NCBI RefSeq assembly: GCF_029948125.1 | Contig: NZ_JASAMB010000015.1 | Span: 62,001 to 126,000 of the forward strand | Direction: 5' to 3' | Length of the DNA: 64,000 nt | Origin: Catellatospora sp. KI3 | GTDB taxonomy: Bacteria > Actinomycetota > Actinomycetes > Mycobacteriales > Micromonosporaceae | In this document: piece after piece, positions 53,016 through 62,900 of the stretch | Numbering within the stretch: the first letter of the stretch is position 1 | Layout of the letters: each line of letters starts with the position of its first letter | The notes under the pieces: model-generated | What the model saw: only the letters and a program-made list of their open reading frames with translations | Databases searched by the model: none | What the model was told of the DNA's origin: nothing | Program-made: the position numbers and the translations under genes

Positions 53016-55457
53016 CTAGCGCGCGTACACCTCGAACTCCGAGATCTGCGCGGCCGGCCAGCCGTTGTTGCTGGTGAAGGTGAGGGTCAGCCGCCGCGCC
53101 GCGGTGGCCGGGAAGGCGATCTCCACGATGTTGCCGGTCTCCGGCGCGAACAGGTACTCCACCGGCCCGACCAGCTGCGCCCCGTCCGCGTCGACCGCGA
53201 TCGTCTGCCAGCGGCCGCCCCAGTTCGCGGGCAGCTTCAGCACGATCCGGCGGACCGACACCTCGTGGCCCAGGTCGACGGTGACCGTCTGCGGGAAGCT
53301 GCCGTTCAGGCTCTCGAAGTACGAGCCCTGGTCGCCGTCGGCGAGCCGGTCCGGCCCGCACCACCAGCACGCCTGCGAGCTGGCCGTGATGGTGCGGCCC
53401 AGGGCCAGGTTGCCGTCCGGGTCGAACCCGATGCCGCTCAGCCCCACCACGTACGGCCCGGCGGGCGAGGTGCTGTGGATCGTCACCGGGCCGGCGTAGT
53501 TGCCCGAGGCCTGCGGCGCGAACCGGATCCGCAGCGTGCAGGCGGCGCCGACGGCGATGGTGGTGCAGCCCTGCGCCACGGTGTAGCCGTTCGGGACGAA
53601 GACCGCCTCGACGGTGATCGGCTTCGGACCGGGGTTGGTGATCGCGATCGGCAGCTCGGCCTCGGTCCGTACCGGCTGGAAGCCGAAGTCGACGCCCTTG
53701 GCCTGCGCGATCTCCAGCTGCCCCGCCGGGGCGAAGCCGCAGCTGGTGCCCGACCAGCCGAGGTTGCCCGCGCCCCGGGTCAGGGCGAAGCCGCTGGCGC
53801 AGTCGTACACCCCCGCGCCGCCCAGCCCGGCCGCCACGACGTGCGCGAACACGGCCGCGCCCGGCGCCTGCAACTGCACCGCGGTGGTGCCCGCCCCGGC
53901 GATCGCGACCCGGTCCACCGACACATTGGTGATCGACTTACCGAAGAACTGGATCCCCGCGTACGAACTGTCCAGCAGGGTCAGGTCGCGCACCTCCACC
54001 GCACCGTCCATCGGGGCGTCGGCGGCGTAGAACCACAGCGCGCCGATCTCGGTCGGCTCGTTGGGCACCAGGTTCCCGGTACGCACCAGCAGGTTGCCCG
54101 AGATCCTGGTGGTGCCCGCCAGCGGCACCGCGCCGAACCGGTTGCCGACGTGCACGCCGCCGCCCTGGGTCACGGTGTCGGCCGCGATGTTGTCGGCCAC
54201 GGTGTTGTCGCGCCCGCCGTAGACGGCGAAGCCGTTGGCCAGCAGCGGCACCGACACCGTGTTGCGCCGGAACGTGTTGTGGTGGTCGGCGTTGACGTCG
54301 GACCACATCGCCAGGCCGTCGTCACCGGTGTTGCGCACGAACAGCTGCTGGACCACGGTGTCGCTGACGCCGTTGTGCAGGTTGAGGCCGTCGGCCCACA
54401 CGTTCTTGATCCGGCCGCCGGTGATGGTCAGGCCCTCGGACGGCCCGTCGAACCACATGCCGACCTTGGTGTGCTCGATCCACAGGTTGTCCACGGTGGA
54501 GTGGCTGAGCGAGCCGCCCAGGCCGCTGTCGCTGGTCGAGTCGTCGCGGACGACGGTCTCGCCGAAGATCGCGAAGTCGGCCAGGTGCACGTCGGTGCTC
54601 GGGTTCGGCGCGCCGTTGCCGAACACGCCGACCCCGGCGCCGCGCAGCACGGTGTGCCACGGCCCCGCCCCGCGCACCGTCACCCGGTCCACGACCAGGT
54701 GCCGCGTCACCGTGTACGTACCCGCCGGCAGCCACAGCCCGCGCTGCTGCTCCTTCGCCGCGTCGATCGCAGCCTGCAGCGCCTGGCCGGAGTCGGCCGC
54801 GCCGGACGGATCGGCGCCGAAGTCCAGCGCGTTCAGGAACCCGGCCGGAGCGGCCGGGGCGGGCGCGACGACCTCGAAGTCGGCCAGGTCCACCACGGCG
54901 GCGGCCTCGGCGCGCAGCCGCACCCTGGTCCCGGCGGGCAGCGTACGCCCGAACCGGGTGCGCGCGTCGTCGAAGTAGTGGTGCTGCCCGCGGTCCGCCG
55001 GGTTGTTGGTGTACGGGTAGTTGCCGTACACGTGCGCGTACTTCGAGGTCAGCGGCAGCGTGCCGAGCGGGGCGCCGTTTGCGGTGACGGTCAGCGCGGT
55101 GCTGGTGCCGTCGGCGACCGAGTAGCGCACGTCTACCGCGTCTGCGGGCCTGGCCAGGGTGAACTCCACCCACTCGGCCGCGTCGAGGCGGACCGCGCGG
55201 CGGCCCGACGCCTCGGCGGCCAGGTGGGTGAACGCCCGGTCGGCGGCGAGGACGGTGCCGCTGGTGCGGGCGTGCTCGGCCTCGTACTCGGTGAACGGGA
55301 CGGGGGCGCCGGGGCCGCCGGGCAGCGCGGGCAGCGGCAGCGCGGTGCCCGGCAGGGACGGCACGGTGGGGATCGCGGGCGCCGCGGCGGCGGGCACCGC
55401 GGCGAGCATGCCGGTGGCGGCGGCCGTCGCCACCACCATGGCGGTACGGAGCAGCAT
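53016..55457 (-). CDS. secreted GH87-type alpha-1,3-glucanase (mycodextranase)
   Basis: An 813-residue secreted enzyme: signal peptide (about 1-25), N-terminal CBM6/CBM35-like domain (about 55-200, EYEAEHARTSG, TLTARPADAV-like), right-handed beta-helix catalytic domain (about 205-600), an Ig-like domain (about 600-680) and a C-terminal F5/8-type discoidin domain (about 690-813). The helix carries WADGLNLHNGV and RNTGDDGLAMW, the motif set I associate with the three catalytic aspartates of GH87 alpha-1,3-glucanases, here about residues 356, 379 and 380. The enzyme would degrade fungal cell-wall or bacterial alpha-1,3-glucan. ATG 55457 is chosen since GAAGGAG precedes it; 55472 is an alternative. 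Confidence 0.82.
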   Translation of the reverse strand: MLLRTAMVVATAAATGMLAAVPAAAAPAIPTVPSLPGTALPLPALPGGPGAPVPFTEYEAEHARTSGTVLAADRAFTHLAAEASGRRAVRLDAAEWVEFTLARPADAVDVRYSVADGTSTALTVTANGAPLGTLPLTSKYAHVYGNYPYTNNPADRGQHHYFDDARTRFGRTLPAGTRVRLRAEAAAVVDLADFEVVAPAPAAPAGFLNALDFGADPSGAADSGQALQAAIDAAKEQQRGLWLPAGTYTVTRHLVVDRVTVRGAGPWHTVLRGAGVGVFGNGAPNPSTDVHLADFAIFGETVVRDDSTSDSGLGGSLSHSTVDNLWIEHTKVGMWFDGPSEGLTITGGRIKNVWADGLNLHNGVSDTVVQQLFVRNTGDDGLAMWSDVNADHHNTFRRNTVSVPLLANGFAVYGGRDNTVADNIAADTVTQGGGVHVGNRFGAVPLAGTTRISGNLLVRTGNLVPNEPTEIGALWFYAADAPMDGAVEVRDLTLLDSSYAGIQFFGKSITNVSVDRVAIAGAGTTAVQLQAPGAAVFAHVVAAGLGGAGVYDCASGFALTRGAGNLGWSGTSCGFAPAGQLEIAQAKGVDFGFQPVRTEAELPIAITNPGPKPITVEAVFVPNGYTVAQGCTTIAVGAACTLRIRFAPQASGNYAGPVTIHSTSPAGPYVVGLSGIGFDPDGNLALGRTITASSQACWWCGPDRLADGDQGSYFESLNGSFPQTVTVDLGHEVSVRRIVLKLPANWGGRWQTIAVDADGAQLVGPVEYLFAPETGNIVEIAFPATAARRLTLTFTSNNGWPAAQISEFEVYAR

Positions 55458-56004
55458 GGATGGCTCCTTCATTCACAAGGACGGGGTGGACGCGGTCGGA
55501 CGGGGCTCGCGCGCGTCGCCGCCGGATCCGCGCTCAGCAGCGTAGGCACCACCCTCGGAAATAGTCCAGAGCACAGCGCAACATCCCGACAAAGCCATGG
55601 CATCAATTTGCACTGTCGTGCTTGCCCTCACTGGGTTGAAGTCGCTGGCCAAAGCCTCTTTACTGGCTCGCGCAGCTCGATTACGGGTTGAGCGTCGACT
55701 TCCCCAAGCCCAACAAACAACCGTTCGGGCCAGTTTCAGGCGACAGAGATTACGCAAATATCTGGCCGCCAAATGCAACATCACGCAAGCGGCAACCGGA
55801 GACGTTTCACCGAAGACGTCTCAACGCTGGAGACGTTTCAGCGCTGGACACGTTCGGTGGCGTGACCCGCTTCTGCGGCGCGCCAGTTCGGGCAGCGCGC
55901 CCGACCCATAAGCACCGGAAAGGGCGATCTTGAGGTAGCTGGCTGACCGTGATCGTCAGTCGAGGTCAGAAGAGCCCGCCGACGCCTAGATTCCGACCGC
56001 AAAC
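55458..56004. promoter_or_regulatory. AT-richer upstream region of the GH87 gene
   Basis: About 550 bp without a convincing gene; several short open frames occur on both strands. Base composition at 55560-55900 is clearly less GC-rich than its surroundings. GAGACGTTTCA appears twice (55799-55809 and 55830-55840), with the inverted repeat ACGTCTC/GAGACGT (55816-55822 and 55830-55836) and the palindrome AGACGTCT (55814-55821) between them. This may be an operator or a remnant of transferred DNA. Confidence 0.45.
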
Positions 56005-56150
56005 GGCGATCATCGAGGGTCATGCGCGCAAGACGGCGATCAACGCGGGGACGTGCGCTGACATGGCGATCAGCGCGGGGGCGCGTGCGCGGAGACGGTG
56101 GTCAGCGCGGGGGTAGGTGCGCGGAGACGGTGATCAGCGGGGAGGTACGC
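56005..56150. repeat. imperfect tandem repeat, 30-32 bp units
   Basis: Unit starts at 56005, 56035, 56065, 56097 and 56129, each opening GGCGATCA or GGTGATCA and followed by GCGCGGGG and a GTGCGCGGAGAC-type segment. The inverted stretch TCCGACCGCAAACGGCGATC at 55991-56010 is the same core as the elements at 7.1-7.6 kb. It ends about 17 bp before the GH3 start. Confidence 0.7.
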
Positions 56151-56166
56151 CGGTAACGTGGGCGGG

Positions 56167-57378
56167 GTGACCGGAGGGCGCATCACCCGTCGCACGCTGC
56201 TGACCGCGGCCGGGGCCGGCGCGGTCGTCGCGGGTCTGGGCGGCTGCGCCGCCGACGGCTCCCACACGGCCGCGACTCCCGCCCCCACCGGCGCCCCGCC
56301 GAGCACCGCGACGCCGGGCACGCCGACCGGCGTGACCCCGTCGCCGTCCGACGAGGCGGTGCTGCGCAAGAAGATCGCGCGGATGCTGATCGCCGGATTC
56401 CGTGGCGCGACGGCCGGACCCGATGACTGGATCATGCGTGCCGTCACCGAGCAGGGCCTCGGCGGCGTCATCCTGTTCGACCGCGACCAGCTCACCGGCG
56501 GCAGCCGCAACATCGACTCCCCGCCGCAGGTGACCGCTCTGATCAGCAGCCTGCGCGCGGCCGCGCCGCACCTGATCGTCTCCATCGACCAGGAGGGCGG
56601 CAAGATCGCGCGGTTGAAGCCCGCCAACGGCTTCCCCGCGACCGCGTCCCAGGCGGCGATCGGTGCCCGCAACTCGCCGAAGGTCACCCGGCAGTGGGCG
56701 GAGGGCATGGCGAGGACGCTGGTCGACATCGGGGTGGACTACAACTTCACGCCGGTCGTCGACCTCGCGGTCAACCCCGACAACCCCGCCATCGCACAGC
56801 TCGACCGCGCCTTCTCGGCCGACCCCGCCGTGGTCGCGGCCAATGCCGAGATCGCGATCGCGGCGTACCGCGCCGCCAAGGTGCGTACCTCGGTCAAGCA
56901 TTTCCCGGGGCTGGGCAGCGCCAGTGGCAACACCGACTTCGAGTCCGTCGACGTGACCGACACCTGGACGCCGACCGAGCTGGAGCCGTACCAAAAGCTG
57001 ATCAAGGATCGCGCGCTGGACACGGTGATGGTGACCCACTTCCACAACCGCAAGCTGGACCCGCGGCTGCCGATGTCGCTGTCGCACGCCGTCGTCACCG
57101 GCCTGCTGCGCGAGCAGCTGGGCTGGGACGGGCTCGTGGTCAGCGACGACATGCAGGCCACCGCCATCACCGACGCGTACGGCCGCGACGAGGCCGTCGC
57201 CCTCGCCCTGGCCGCCGGAGTGGACCAGCTCGTCTTCGGCAACCAGGCCGTCTACGACCCCGACATCGTCGAGGGCGTGGTCGGCACCGTGCTCGGCCTG
57301 GTCCGCGCCGGCAAGGTCACCGAGGCGCAGCTCGACCGCTCGGTCGCCCGCATCGACGCCCTCTGGCCACCCACCTGA
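56167..57378 (+). CDS. GH3 beta-N-acetylhexosaminidase-like lipoprotein
   Basis: A 403-residue GH3 enzyme with a twin-arginine-type N-terminus (RITRRTLL) and a lipobox GLGGC, so a surface lipoprotein is likely, followed by a Thr/Pro-rich linker (about 30-60). The TIM-barrel (about 65-400) includes FDRDQLTGG, SIDQEGGKIARLK and the nucleophile region VVSDDMQAT near 325. It would release N-acetylhexosamine in cell-wall recycling, as in NagZ/LpqI. The NagZ loop KHFPGHGDTxxDSH reads KHFPGLGSASGNTDF, so the catalytic His is absent. GTG 56167 follows TAACGT (56153-56158) at leaderless spacing; GTG 56158 is an alternative. A repeat array is just upstream. Confidence 0.85.
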   Translation: MTGGRITRRTLLTAAGAGAVVAGLGGCAADGSHTAATPAPTGAPPSTATPGTPTGVTPSPSDEAVLRKKIARMLIAGFRGATAGPDDWIMRAVTEQGLGGVILFDRDQLTGGSRNIDSPPQVTALISSLRAAAPHLIVSIDQEGGKIARLKPANGFPATASQAAIGARNSPKVTRQWAEGMARTLVDIGVDYNFTPVVDLAVNPDNPAIAQLDRAFSADPAVVAANAEIAIAAYRAAKVRTSVKHFPGLGSASGNTDFESVDVTDTWTPTELEPYQKLIKDRALDTVMVTHFHNRKLDPRLPMSLSHAVVTGLLREQLGWDGLVVSDDMQATAITDAYGRDEAVALALAAGVDQLVFGNQAVYDPDIVEGVVGTVLGLVRAGKVTEAQLDRSVARIDALWPPT

Positions 57379-57528
57379 CGGACCGCGCTGCGCCGGTGCT
57401 CGGCGGCTGCGGTCAGGAGGGCGGGCTGGCGCGAGGATCATGACGGCGTACCGCGATCATGCAGGAGGGTTGCGGCCGGCGGAAACTCGGTTGTCGGGGG
57501 GTCCGGAGGGTCGTTAGCGTCCGCCGCG

Positions 57529-58395
57529 ATGCACGAGAACGAGATCGTCGCCGACGCCGACCAGGTGCGCCGCCTGGTCGAGAACCAGTTTCCCCAGTGG
57601 GCCGGGCTGCCGGTGGTCGCCCAGCCGATCGGCGGCACCGACCACGCCCTGTTCCGGATCGGCTCCGACCTGGTCGCGCGGATGCCCCGCATCGACTGGG
57701 CGACCGACCAGGCCGACAGCGACAGCCGCTGGCTGCCCGTGCTGGCGCCGCACCTGCCGCTGCCGCTCGGGGTGGGCGAGCCGGGCGAGGGCTTCCCGTA
57801 CCGGTGGTCGGTGGTGCCGTGGCTGCCCGGCGACAACCCCGCCGACGGGAACTTCGATGCCGACGCGGCAGCGCTCGACCTGGCGGAGTTCGTCCTGGCC
57901 ATGGGTCGCGTGGACACCACCGGCGGACCGGTGAAGACCGGTCAGGCGCGCGGCACCGCGCTGGCGGGGCGCGACGAGCTGACCCGCCGGGCCATCGCCG
58001 AGCTGGGCGACCGGGTGGACGCCCCCGCGGTGACCCGGTCCTGGGAGCAGTCGCTGGAGGCCGACGCCTGGACCGACCCGCCGGTATGGCTGCACGGCGA
58101 CCTCCAGGCCGGCAACCTGCTCGTACACCAGCGCCGCCTCTCCGCCGTCATCGACTTCGGCGGCCTGGGGCTGGGCGACCCGGCGGTGGAGCTGATGCCC
58201 GCGTGGAGCATGTTCGCCGGGACCTCACGGCGGCTGTTGCGCGAGGCGCTGGGCTGCGACGACGCGATGTGGCTGCGCGGCCGGGGCTGGGCCCTGTCCA
58301 CGGCCCTGGTCGGGCTGCCGTACTACTGGGACACGTTCCCGGCCATGATCATCGAGGGCAGGCGGAAGGTCGCCGCCGTACTGGCCGACAGCTGA
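57529..58395 (+). CDS. APH-family phosphotransferase
   Basis: A 288-residue phosphotransferase with IGGTDHALFRIGSDLVARMPR (N-lobe), WLHGDLQAGNLLVHQRR (catalytic loop, about residues 186-202) and SAVIDFGGLGLGDPAVEL (metal site, about 204-221). In this group members phosphorylate aminoglycosides, but many actinobacterial ones act on unknown metabolites. It is one of three APH-type kinases here, on different genomic spots and not close paralogues by eye. The ATG at 57529 is eight bases after TAGCGT, again a leaderless pattern. A terminator hairpin overlaps the stop. Confidence 0.8.
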   Translation: MHENEIVADADQVRRLVENQFPQWAGLPVVAQPIGGTDHALFRIGSDLVARMPRIDWATDQADSDSRWLPVLAPHLPLPLGVGEPGEGFPYRWSVVPWLPGDNPADGNFDADAAALDLAEFVLAMGRVDTTGGPVKTGQARGTALAGRDELTRRAIAELGDRVDAPAVTRSWEQSLEADAWTDPPVWLHGDLQAGNLLVHQRRLSAVIDFGGLGLGDPAVELMPAWSMFAGTSRRLLREALGCDDAMWLRGRGWALSTALVGLPYYWDTFPAMIIEGRRKVAAVLADS

Positions 58396-58429
58396 ACGGG
58401 CGCGGCAGCGGCGGCTCCCGCGCCCGTTC
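58394..58429. terminator. bidirectional terminator
   Basis: Inverted repeat GAACGGGCGCGG (58394-58405) with CCGCGCCCGTTC (58418-58429), 12 bp each, between the convergent phosphotransferase and DUF899 genes. It starts within the phosphotransferase stop codon. Confidence 0.8.
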
Positions 58430-58435
58430 GGCCGG

Positions 58436-59065
58436 TCAGCCGTACGTCGGGTGCTGGGGCCAGCCGTCCGGGGAGTCCTCCCAGTCCTGCTGGCGGCCGT
58501 ACGGCATCAGGTCGAGGATGCTGTTGGCGAACACCAGGCGGTCCACGCCCCGCGCGGTGGTGCTGTAGGTGCGGTAGACCCGGTCGCCGTCGCGCAGGAA
58601 CACGCTGAGCATGAACCCCCGGCCCGCCCCGCAGTCGTCGGTGAACGAGGTGCCGTGCGACGACACGAACGGCAGCGTCCACCCCATCTTCGCCTTGTAC
58701 GCCTCGATCTGGGCCAGGGGCATGTTCGACACGGTCACCCAGGTGACGCCGGCGTCGTTGAGCCCCGCCAGCGCCGTCGCCGGCACGTTGTTCGTGAAGC
58801 CGGTGCAGCCGGGGCAGTAGTGGTCCGGGCCGTTGTCCATGAACTGGTAGACCGCGAGCTGGGTGCGGCCCTCGAACAGTTCGAGCAGGGTCTTCGGGCC
58901 GTCGGGCGTGTCGAACACGTACTCGGTGCTGAACTGGACCATGGGCAGGCGACGGCGGCGCGCCGCGATCGCGTCCAGGGCCCGGGTTGCTTCCTTCTCG
59001 GCTTTGAGCAGCTCATCGCGCGCCTGCTGCCAGTCCTGCGCCGATACGACCGGTGGTTTCTGCAT
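58436..59065 (-). CDS. DUF899 thioredoxin-like protein
   Basis: A 209-residue thioredoxin-fold protein of the DUF899 family. It begins with DWQQARDELLKAEKEATRALDAIAARRRRLP (about 10-40), then YVFDTPDGPKTLLELFEGRTQLAVYQFM, and has CPGCTGFTNN near residue 85 in place of a redox CxxC-like active site, plus the FVSSHGTSFTDDCGAG segment. DUF899 members are cytoplasmic and are described as thioredoxin-like proteins of unknown role. ATG 59065 is chosen because the family starts close to VSAQDWQQAR; a longer start at 59095 is possible. It is convergent with the phosphotransferase gene and divergent from the oxygenase gene. Confidence 0.82.
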   Translation of the reverse strand: MQKPPVVSAQDWQQARDELLKAEKEATRALDAIAARRRRLPMVQFSTEYVFDTPDGPKTLLELFEGRTQLAVYQFMDNGPDHYCPGCTGFTNNVPATALAGLNDAGVTWVTVSNMPLAQIEAYKAKMGWTLPFVSSHGTSFTDDCGAGRGFMLSVFLRDGDRVYRTYSTTARGVDRLVFANSILDLMPYGRQQDWEDSPDGWPQHPTYG

Positions 59066-59206
59066 ACCCCCGATTGTCGCTCCGGCCACCGACAAAACGG
59101 CCTGCCGATCACTAATCGTGTCGACCGGGGCTGGTCATCCCAAACGGGTCACCGCGTCGCGCGGAAACCGGTCGCCGTACACGGCGGCCAGGCCTACCGT
59201 ATGGCC

Positions 59207-59932
59207 ATGTGGAGCATCGAACAGCTTCGACACTTCGCGCGTGACGGGTACGTCGTCGTGCCGGGCGTGGTCCCGCCCGACGTGGTCGCGGCGGCGAACG
59301 CGCGCATCGACGGGCTGCTCGCCGAGCGGCCGCCGACGCCCGGACACACCGGACACCACTTCTACTTCGAGCCGCTGGCCGCCGAGCCCGCGCTCGCCGC
59401 GCTGCTCCTCGGCACCCGGGCCTTCTCGCTGGCCGCGGGCACGACCGCGCCCCGCCCGCTGCGGACGCCGGACCAGGTCCAGGTGGCGCTGACCTTCCCG
59501 CCGTTCGACCACCGTCCCGGCCGGGGGCACATCGACGGCGTCCCACCCGGCCCCGACGGCAGACCGGGCACGTTCACGCTGCTGGCCGGGTTCGTGCTGT
59601 CCGACCAGACCGCCGACGACATGGGCAACCTGTGGGTATGGCCCGGCACCCACCGCCAGATCGCGGCCCACTTCGCCGCGCACGGTCCGGACTCCCTGGT
59701 GGCCGCCGGCGGCTACCCGCCCGCCGACCACAGCCGCCCGGTGCAGGTCCACGCGGCCCCGGGCGACCTGGTGCTCGCGTCGTACCTGCTCTCGCACAAC
59801 ATCGGCGGCAACACCTCGCCCGTGCTGCGGCGGACCGCGTACTTCCGGCTCATGACGGACGTCCACGAGTCGACCTGGCGCGACTGCGTCCGCGACGAGC
59901 TGTACGAGTTCCGCCCCGCCTGCGCCGACTGA
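59207..59932 (+). CDS. phytanoyl-CoA dioxygenase (PhyH)-like oxygenase
   Basis: A 241-residue Fe(II)/2-oxoglutarate-dependent oxygenase. The iron triad is visible: His and Asp in RGHIDGVPPG near residue 107-109 and His in YLLSHNIGGNTSP near 197, with the 2-oxoglutarate Arg in VLRRTAYFRLM. The N-terminus LRHFARDGYVVVPGVV is standard for PhyH proteins. They hydroxylate small molecules. The substrate is unknown. ATG 59207 lies seven bases after TACCGT (59195-59200), a leaderless pattern; ATG 59201 is in frame. A terminator immediately follows. Confidence 0.85.
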   Translation: MWSIEQLRHFARDGYVVVPGVVPPDVVAAANARIDGLLAERPPTPGHTGHHFYFEPLAAEPALAALLLGTRAFSLAAGTTAPRPLRTPDQVQVALTFPPFDHRPGRGHIDGVPPGPDGRPGTFTLLAGFVLSDQTADDMGNLWVWPGTHRQIAAHFAAHGPDSLVAAGGYPPADHSRPVQVHAAPGDLVLASYLLSHNIGGNTSPVLRRTAYFRLMTDVHESTWRDCVRDELYEFRPACAD

Positions 59933-59965
59933 GCGCGCCGCCCGGCGGGTCACCGGGCGGCGCGC
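59933..59965. terminator. bidirectional terminator
   Basis: Inverted repeat GCGCGCCGCCCGG (59933-59945) with CCGGGCGGCGCGC (59953-59965), right behind the oxygenase stop and eight bases before the convergent large gene's stop. Confidence 0.8.
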
Positions 59966-59973
59966 GCAGCAGG

Positions 59974-62900
59974 TCAGCCCGTGACGGTGACGTCCGCAGC
60001 GGCGGTCACGCCGTTGACGGTCACCGACAGCGCGGCCGTGCCCGGACGCAGCGCGGTCAGCTCGCCGGTGGCCGGATCGAACGAGGCGACGTCCCACGGC
60101 CGCGCGAGCAGCCGCGGGCCGATGTGCAGACCGGGCCCGCCCGACCAGCGCAGCGACACCGGGTACGCCACCGGCACGGCCCGGCCGCCCGGCTGGGTGA
60201 GCGTGGCCGCCACCTCGGCCGTGGCGCCCCGGGCCAGCGAGGTCGGCGCGGTGATCGCCAGCGCGTCGACATGCGGATTGACCTGCACCGACAGCTGCTG
60301 ACCGGTGACACCCCACAGCGACCAGCCGGTGAAACCGCCGTCGTCGGCTGCGGTGGACGGGTTCTTGCCGGAGTTGCCGTTGACGAAGTACGGCACCCCG
60401 TCGACCCGCGACGCGTGGAACGTGCCGACGTGCGCCCCGATGAACGCCGCGCCCTTGCCGGACTCCGCCCGGAACCCGGCCAGCCACCGTTGCAGCAGCT
60501 CCGCCTCCTTGCGGTCGTTGAGCTGGCTGGCCAGGGCGGGGGTCGGGTCGCGCGGCGGCACGTGCTGCACCACCACGACGGAGTCGACCGCCGGATCGGC
60601 GGCGGCCGAGTCCAGCGCGGACTTCAGCATCCCGTACTGGTCGAACCCGGCGCCCCGGATCGTCAGCGGCGAGGTGTCGAGCGTGACGAAGCGCGTTCCC
60701 CGGTGGTCGAACACCCGCCGGGTCGCGCCGAACACCGCCTGGAAGTTCGCGATGGGGCCGCCCATGATCTCGTGGTTGCCCGGCACGTAGTAGTACGGCA
60801 CGGAGTCGCCGATCTCCTCGTCCAGCACCTGCTTGGCGAAGGCGATGTCGGCGGCGGACGCCTCGTCCACGAAGTCGCCGTCGATGATGAGGAGGTCCGG
60901 GCGGGCCGCCCTGATCTCGCGCAGCGTGCGCCGGGCGTTGGCGACGATGTCGCTGTCCGGCGCGCGGGCCACGAACTGCGAGTCGGACATGACGGCGAAG
61001 CGCCAGTCGGCGGCGGCCACCGCGCCGTACCCGGCGATCACCGGGTCCTGCACCCGCGGCTCGGGCGGGGCGACCACCGACGGCGGCACCTTCGCGACCA
61101 GGTCGTCGACGATCACCTCCCCGGTGTACTGGGCCGCCGCCTTGGTCTCCACCACGTAGAAGCGCCGCAGCCGCAGCGGGTACGCGATCCCGGCCGGGAC
61201 CGGCATCTCCACGTACCGCCAGCCGGTCCAGGTGACGAAGTCGCCGCGCAGCACCTTGGCCTGGCCGAGCCCGTCGTAGAACTCCAGCGCGGGCCACTCC
61301 CCCTTGCCGCCGCCGTGGATCCACATGCCGAACGCCTGCGGCTGCCCGTCGACCGTGAACTGCGCCGGCGGGTTGGCGTACGCGGCGCGGGTGGCCGTGG
61401 ACTGGGTGAAGTCGTAGCTCAGCTTCAGGCCCGTCCCGGTGCGGCCGGGCACCGCCGACAGCGAGCCCGACGCGCGGGCCTGGCTGAACGTCCACTGCGC
61501 GGCGTCGTCGAACGAGGCGACCGGCACGTCGGTGAGCCCGACGGTGACCGCCACGGTGGTGCGGTGCCCGGAGACGGTCGCCGTGATGAGCCCGGCACCG
61601 GTCGCCACCTGCGGTGACACCGTGAACGTGCCGGACGGCCCCGGTGCGACGGCGAACAGCGAGCGGTCGTAGTCGAGCTTGACGTCGGCGGGCTCGATCG
61701 GGGCGGTGAAGCCCTGCCGGTCGGCGCCGACGATGCCGAACCCGCCGGTCGTGGCGGTGCCGGACAGGCCGAGGCGGGCCACCGTCGGGGTGACCCGGTC
61801 CAGCGGCTGCAGCACGGTCACCTCGGTCGCGCCGACGGCGGCGCCGCGCCGGGCGGTGACCCGGGCGGTGCCCGGGAACAGCGCGTGGAACACGCCGTCG
61901 GCGCCGGGCCAGCCGACCAGCGGGCGGTCCGACAGCCACAGCGGTGCGCCCGGAGCGGGGCCGTAGGTCTCGTCGTACCCGTGCGCGGTCAGTCTCCGGG
62001 TCAGACCCGGGAACACCCGGTCCGGGCGGGCCAGCGTGACCTGGTCGGCGCCGGGTGCGGCAGCCGGGTCGGCGTCCGGGGCCACCCAGTAGCCGCGCAG
62101 CGTGCCGGAGCCCTTCGGCGCGTACAGCGCCAGGCCGTTGGCGACCGCCCGCTCCGCTCCGTCGGACGGGCTGTTCTCCAGGGTGAGCCCCTCCTCGCCC
62201 GGTCGGCGGGCCAGCAGCGTCGAGGAGCCGCCGCCGTCGATGTTCAGCGCCGTGTACGCCCCGGCGTCGGCGACCATCCGCGCCCACTGCGTCAGCCCGA
62301 CCCCGGCACTGTTGACCTGCTTGCCGTCCACGGTGAGCAGGAACATCCGGGTGCCCGCCCGGTCGAACCCGATCGCGGTACGGGCCGCCGCCGCGTTGTC
62401 GTCGAACGTCTGCGGCACCCCGTCCTTGACCAGCAGGAAGTTGCCGCCGACGGCCGCGTGCAGCGGCCCGCCGTCGGAGCTGCGCGGCCGGTACGACACC
62501 GTGACCCGGTCGCCCACGGCGAGCTGCCGCAGCGCGGCCGCCCCGCCCTCGCGGCCGAGCAGCACCGTGCTGCCCTGCGGCAGGGTCCCGGTGCCGGCGC
62601 TCGGCGAGACCGCGCTGACCACCCCGTCGGTGAGCAGCACCTCGGCCACGTCGGTCGCGCCGTCCACGGCCCGCTGGCGCGGGTACGCCCCCCAGCGGGC
62701 GGTGAACAGGCCCACCCCGCCGGGGGCGACCCGGTTGTTGAGCTGGGTCAGCGGCACCGAGCCGCCCGGCCACCCGGCCGAGCCCTCGAAGTACACCTGG
62801 AGCAGGCGCCCGAGGCCCTCGGCGCTGAACCCGACGGCGTTGTGCCAGCCCTCGGTCGGCGACTGCACCAGGGTGCCGCTCTCGACGCCGACGCCCAGCG

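Noticed and set aside
55473-55911. Two overlapping small frames in the GH87 upstream region
   Set aside because: Neither has a ribosome binding site or a recognisable sequence; the stretch looks regulatory.
56005-56150. Array of 30-32 bp units as CRISPR
   Set aside because: Contiguous imperfect repeats without unique spacers.
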